Both the position numbers and the translations under genes were made by a program. This document shows positions 43,010 through 44,584 of a stretch of 44,584 nt of DNA, in pieces. The DNA comes from Lacicoccus qingdaonensis. GTDB lineage: Bacteria > Bacillota > Bacilli > Staphylococcales > Salinicoccaceae. The notes beneath the pieces were generated by a model. That model was given only the letters and a program-made list of their open reading frames with translations. It did not search any database and had not been told where the DNA came from. Numbering within the stretch: the stretch's first letter is position 1; the number at the start of each line of letters is the position of its first letter. The stretch lies in contig NZ_FNFY01000020.1 of NCBI RefSeq assembly GCF_900101075.1, positions 1-44,584 on the forward strand. The letters run 5' to 3'.

Positions 43010-43444
43010 ATGAAGATGATAGATGCGGATAAAATTTATGATGAATCTATTGATGCGCTTAAAGAAACAGGCGTCAGAATTACGCCTCAACGTAAAGCGG
43101 TATTGAATTTCATGATTCAGTCGGATGAGCACCCAACTGCTGATGATATTTTTAAAGCTTTATCAAGTGAATATCCTAACATGAGTGTAGCAACTGTTTA
43201 TAATAATTTAAAATTATTTAAAGAAACAGGGCTGGTAAAGGAGCTGACTTACGGAGATGCTTCCAGCCGCTTTGATTTTGTAACGGATACACATTACCAT
43301 ATCATCTGCAGCGAATGCGGAAAAATCACTGACTTCCATTATCCGGGCTTAAATGAAGTTGAACAATTGGCAGGCGCTGTCACAGACTATGATGTCAGCC
43401 ACCACCGGTTGGAAATTTACGGACTGTGTCCGGAATGCAGATAG
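43010..43444 (+). CDS. perR: peroxide-sensing Fur-family repressor PerR
   Basis: A protein of 144 residues starting at ATG 43010 (AGAAAGTGGG site; a GTG at 42998 would read through that site). The DNA-binding part is [27 protein letters not shown] and [14 protein letters not shown]. The regulatory-metal residues lie in [16 protein letters not shown] (His and Asp). The structural zinc Cys pairs are CSEC and CPEC. Position between bcp and ygzB, before an rRNA operon, is as in B. subtilis. Confidence 0.95.
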   Translation: MKMIDADKIYDESIDALKETGVRITPQRKAVLNFMIQSDEHPTADDIFKALSSEYPNMSVATVYNNLKLFKETGLVKELTYGDASSRFDFVTDTHYHIICSECGKITDFHYPGLNEVEQLAGAVTDYDVSHHRLEIYGLCPECR

Positions 43445-43460
43445 TATAATAAGGCAAGAA

Positions 43461-43500
43461 AAAAAGAAGACCAGTGATCTAGATCACTGGTCTTCTTTTT
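43461..43500. terminator. 40-nt perfect palindrome: perR and ygzB terminator
   Basis: 43461-43480 is the exact reverse complement of 43481-43500 (20 bp, GAAGACCAGTGATC core, A-rich and T-rich ends). It can terminate both convergent genes. The ygzB stop codon (43484-43486) lies inside it, so the last codons of ygzB (KKQKEDQ) form one arm. Confidence 0.95.
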
Positions 43501-43873
43501 GTTTCTTCTCAGCTACAAATTTATCTCTTCTATGTTGGACATTATAGTCAAGATTGAATTCTTCGCCTTCCAATTCTTTATCTATAGTCAGAGGTTCCTT
43601 ACAGAAGTAGCAGTAGTCAACTCTGCCTAAAATTCTGGTGGGACGTTCGCAGTTCGGGCATTCAACGGTGATCACTCTGGCACTGATGATGCCGACCCAG
43701 AAGTAAATGATCACAGAAAGAACCATAGGTATGAAGCCTAGTAGAATGAACAGGCCGAACAGCCAGGTGATCTCTCTGAAAAATACTCCGAGATACATTA
43801 TGATGAGCCCGGCGAACACCATTGCGAGGGCGTAGCCTCTGATACGTTTGATCTTATTGGTTTTTCTCTCCAT
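43484..43873 (-). CDS. ygzB: YgzB (UPF0295) membrane protein
   Basis: A protein of 129 residues with two membrane helices (about 13-33 and 36-65). A soluble part follows with VECPNCERPTRILGRVDYCYFCKEPL, two CxxC pairs that probably bind zinc. It ends in a Lys-rich tail encoded in the terminator stem. Function is unknown; conserved next to perR. Confidence 0.9.
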   Translation of the reverse strand: MERKTNKIKRIRGYALAMVFAGLIIMYLGVFFREITWLFGLFILLGFIPMVLSVIIYFWVGIISARVITVECPNCERPTRILGRVDYCYFCKEPLTIDKELEGEEFNLDYNVQHRRDKFVAEKKQKEDQ

Positions 43874-43988
43874 TATTTCACCTCAAAAATTATTATATAC
43901 ATAATAACATATATATGATAATCTAATAATTACATTCTTAACAAGTTAATGACACGTTAAGAAATTTACAGGAATTTAATATTTCTTA

Positions 43989-44017
43989 TTGACGGAAATT
44001 TAAAACCCTGATATTAT
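43989..44017 (+). promoter_or_regulatory. rRNA operon promoter P1
   Basis: -35 TTGACG (43989-43994), 17-nt spacer, -10 TATTAT (44012-44017). Downstream ATAAAAGTCGCTAATTTGAG forms a small CGCT/AGCG hairpin-like start. Confidence 0.85.
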
Positions 44018-44084
44018 ATAAAAGTCGCTAATTTGAGCGAACGCAAACAAGCTTACTCAGTCGAAAAATAGTTTTTCAAAACTG

Positions 44085-44113
44085 TTGACGAAAATTAGAA
44101 AGCTTGGTATGAT
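44085..44113 (+). promoter_or_regulatory. rRNA operon promoter P2
   Basis: -35 TTGACG (44085-44090), 17-nt spacer, -10 TATGAT (44108-44113), again followed by ATAAAAGTCGCT and AGCGAAC. It lies exactly 96 nt after P1 and repeats its layout, the usual tandem rRNA promoters of Bacilli. Confidence 0.85.
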
Positions 44114-44184
44114 ATAAAAGTCGCTGTTTTCAGAGCGAACTTGAATCGAAGCCTGCAACAAACGCCAGCCAAAAGAAACAATCG

Positions 44185-44332
44185 CAAGTGTAAAATTGTC
44201 ACTTGATTTTATAAAACGGCTCAAGTATAGTTGTAAGAGTGATTTAAAAATGAAACAAAACGAGAACATTGAAAACTGAATGACAATATGTCAACGTTTA
44301 ATTCCGATAAACGTTCCTATTATATGGGAACG
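44185..44332 (+). other. rRNA leader with processing hairpins
   Basis: CAAGTG/CACTTG (44185-44190 / 44200-44205), AACGTTTA/TAAACGTT (44293-44300 / 44308-44315) and CGTTCC/GGAACG (44312-44317 / 44327-44332; shares bases with the previous stem) are possible hairpins. ATTGAAAACTG (44268-44278) resembles the boxA-like sequence before rRNA genes in Bacilli. The gene-free stretch 43874-44408 holds only these elements and P1/P2. Confidence 0.6.
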
Positions 44333-44408
44333 AGAAGTTGAGGCGAACAACACAACACGCAACCAAGATACTGTCAGCAGTATCGACCGAGCTCAGAAGA
44401 GCTTTCCA

Positions 44409-44584
<176 letters not shown>

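Overview
The window looks like chromosomal DNA of a low-to-moderate GC Firmicute of the family Staphylococcaceae, most likely near Jeotgalicoccus or Salinicoccus. I base this on protein resemblance and gene order, without a database search. The evidence is a Sav1866-type ABC exporter of exactly 578 residues, an mhqRED operon, and the order yfhH / yfhP / mutY / DUF402 phosphatase / ABC exporter / gsaB / bcp / perR / ygzB / rRNA operon. That order mirrors both the S. aureus and the B. subtilis yga-perR-rrn regions.

Layout. Positions 1-7350 are accessory: the end of an IS110 transposase, a P-loop kinase-like gene, small membrane proteins, a threonine dehydratase, and a complete quinone-stress operon (mhqR-mhqE-mhqD) with clear MhqR operators. 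These are followed by a frameshifted acetyltransferase and a PadR + DUF1700/DUF4097 pair. Positions 7660-22980 hold a DMT transporter, cutC, a second ring-cleaving dioxygenase, an rRNA uracil methyltransferase, an amino-acid oxidase-like flavoprotein, dinB under a LexA box, map, a broken ggt, carbonic anhydrase, a BrkB-like protein and aminopeptidase ampS. Positions 23057-32508 are the conserved recX-yfhH-(TagH/TagG-like pair)-yfhP-mutY-ntdP-Sav1866-mpg-gltC block. Positions 32627-38571 are glutamate synthase gltBD. Positions 38958-43873 hold a DUF939/FUSC protein, gsaB, bcp, a 2-hydroxyacid dehydrogenase, perR and ygzB. The window ends with tandem rRNA promoters, a leader and the first 176 nt of 16S rRNA.

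The most unusual content is a family of four intergenic arrays (2033-2242, 7427-7615, 16429-16770, 18893-19084). Each is a tandem run of short inverted repeats with an exact period of 51 nt (three arrays) or 41 nt (one array). Each array has its own arm sequence (TACTCG, CGCTATA, TGCTCAC, CGTGCC), always matched by its reverse complement. Inside the third array one unit changes both arms together, to CGTTTAG/CTAAACG, in perfect 51-nt register and with an unchanged 22-nt loop. Pairing and geometry therefore appear to be conserved rather than sequence. Two of the arrays touch the 5' end of a gene that looks truncated. I do not recognise a named repeat family with these properties.

A second notable point is downstream of gltD. 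There is an 86 %-identical copy of the gltC-gltB control region, followed by about 285 nt of hairpin-rich non-coding sequence and a strong terminator. This is a candidate GltC-controlled small RNA. A third is a TagH-like ABC protein that has lost its Walker A, signature and Walker B motifs but still has a permease partner.
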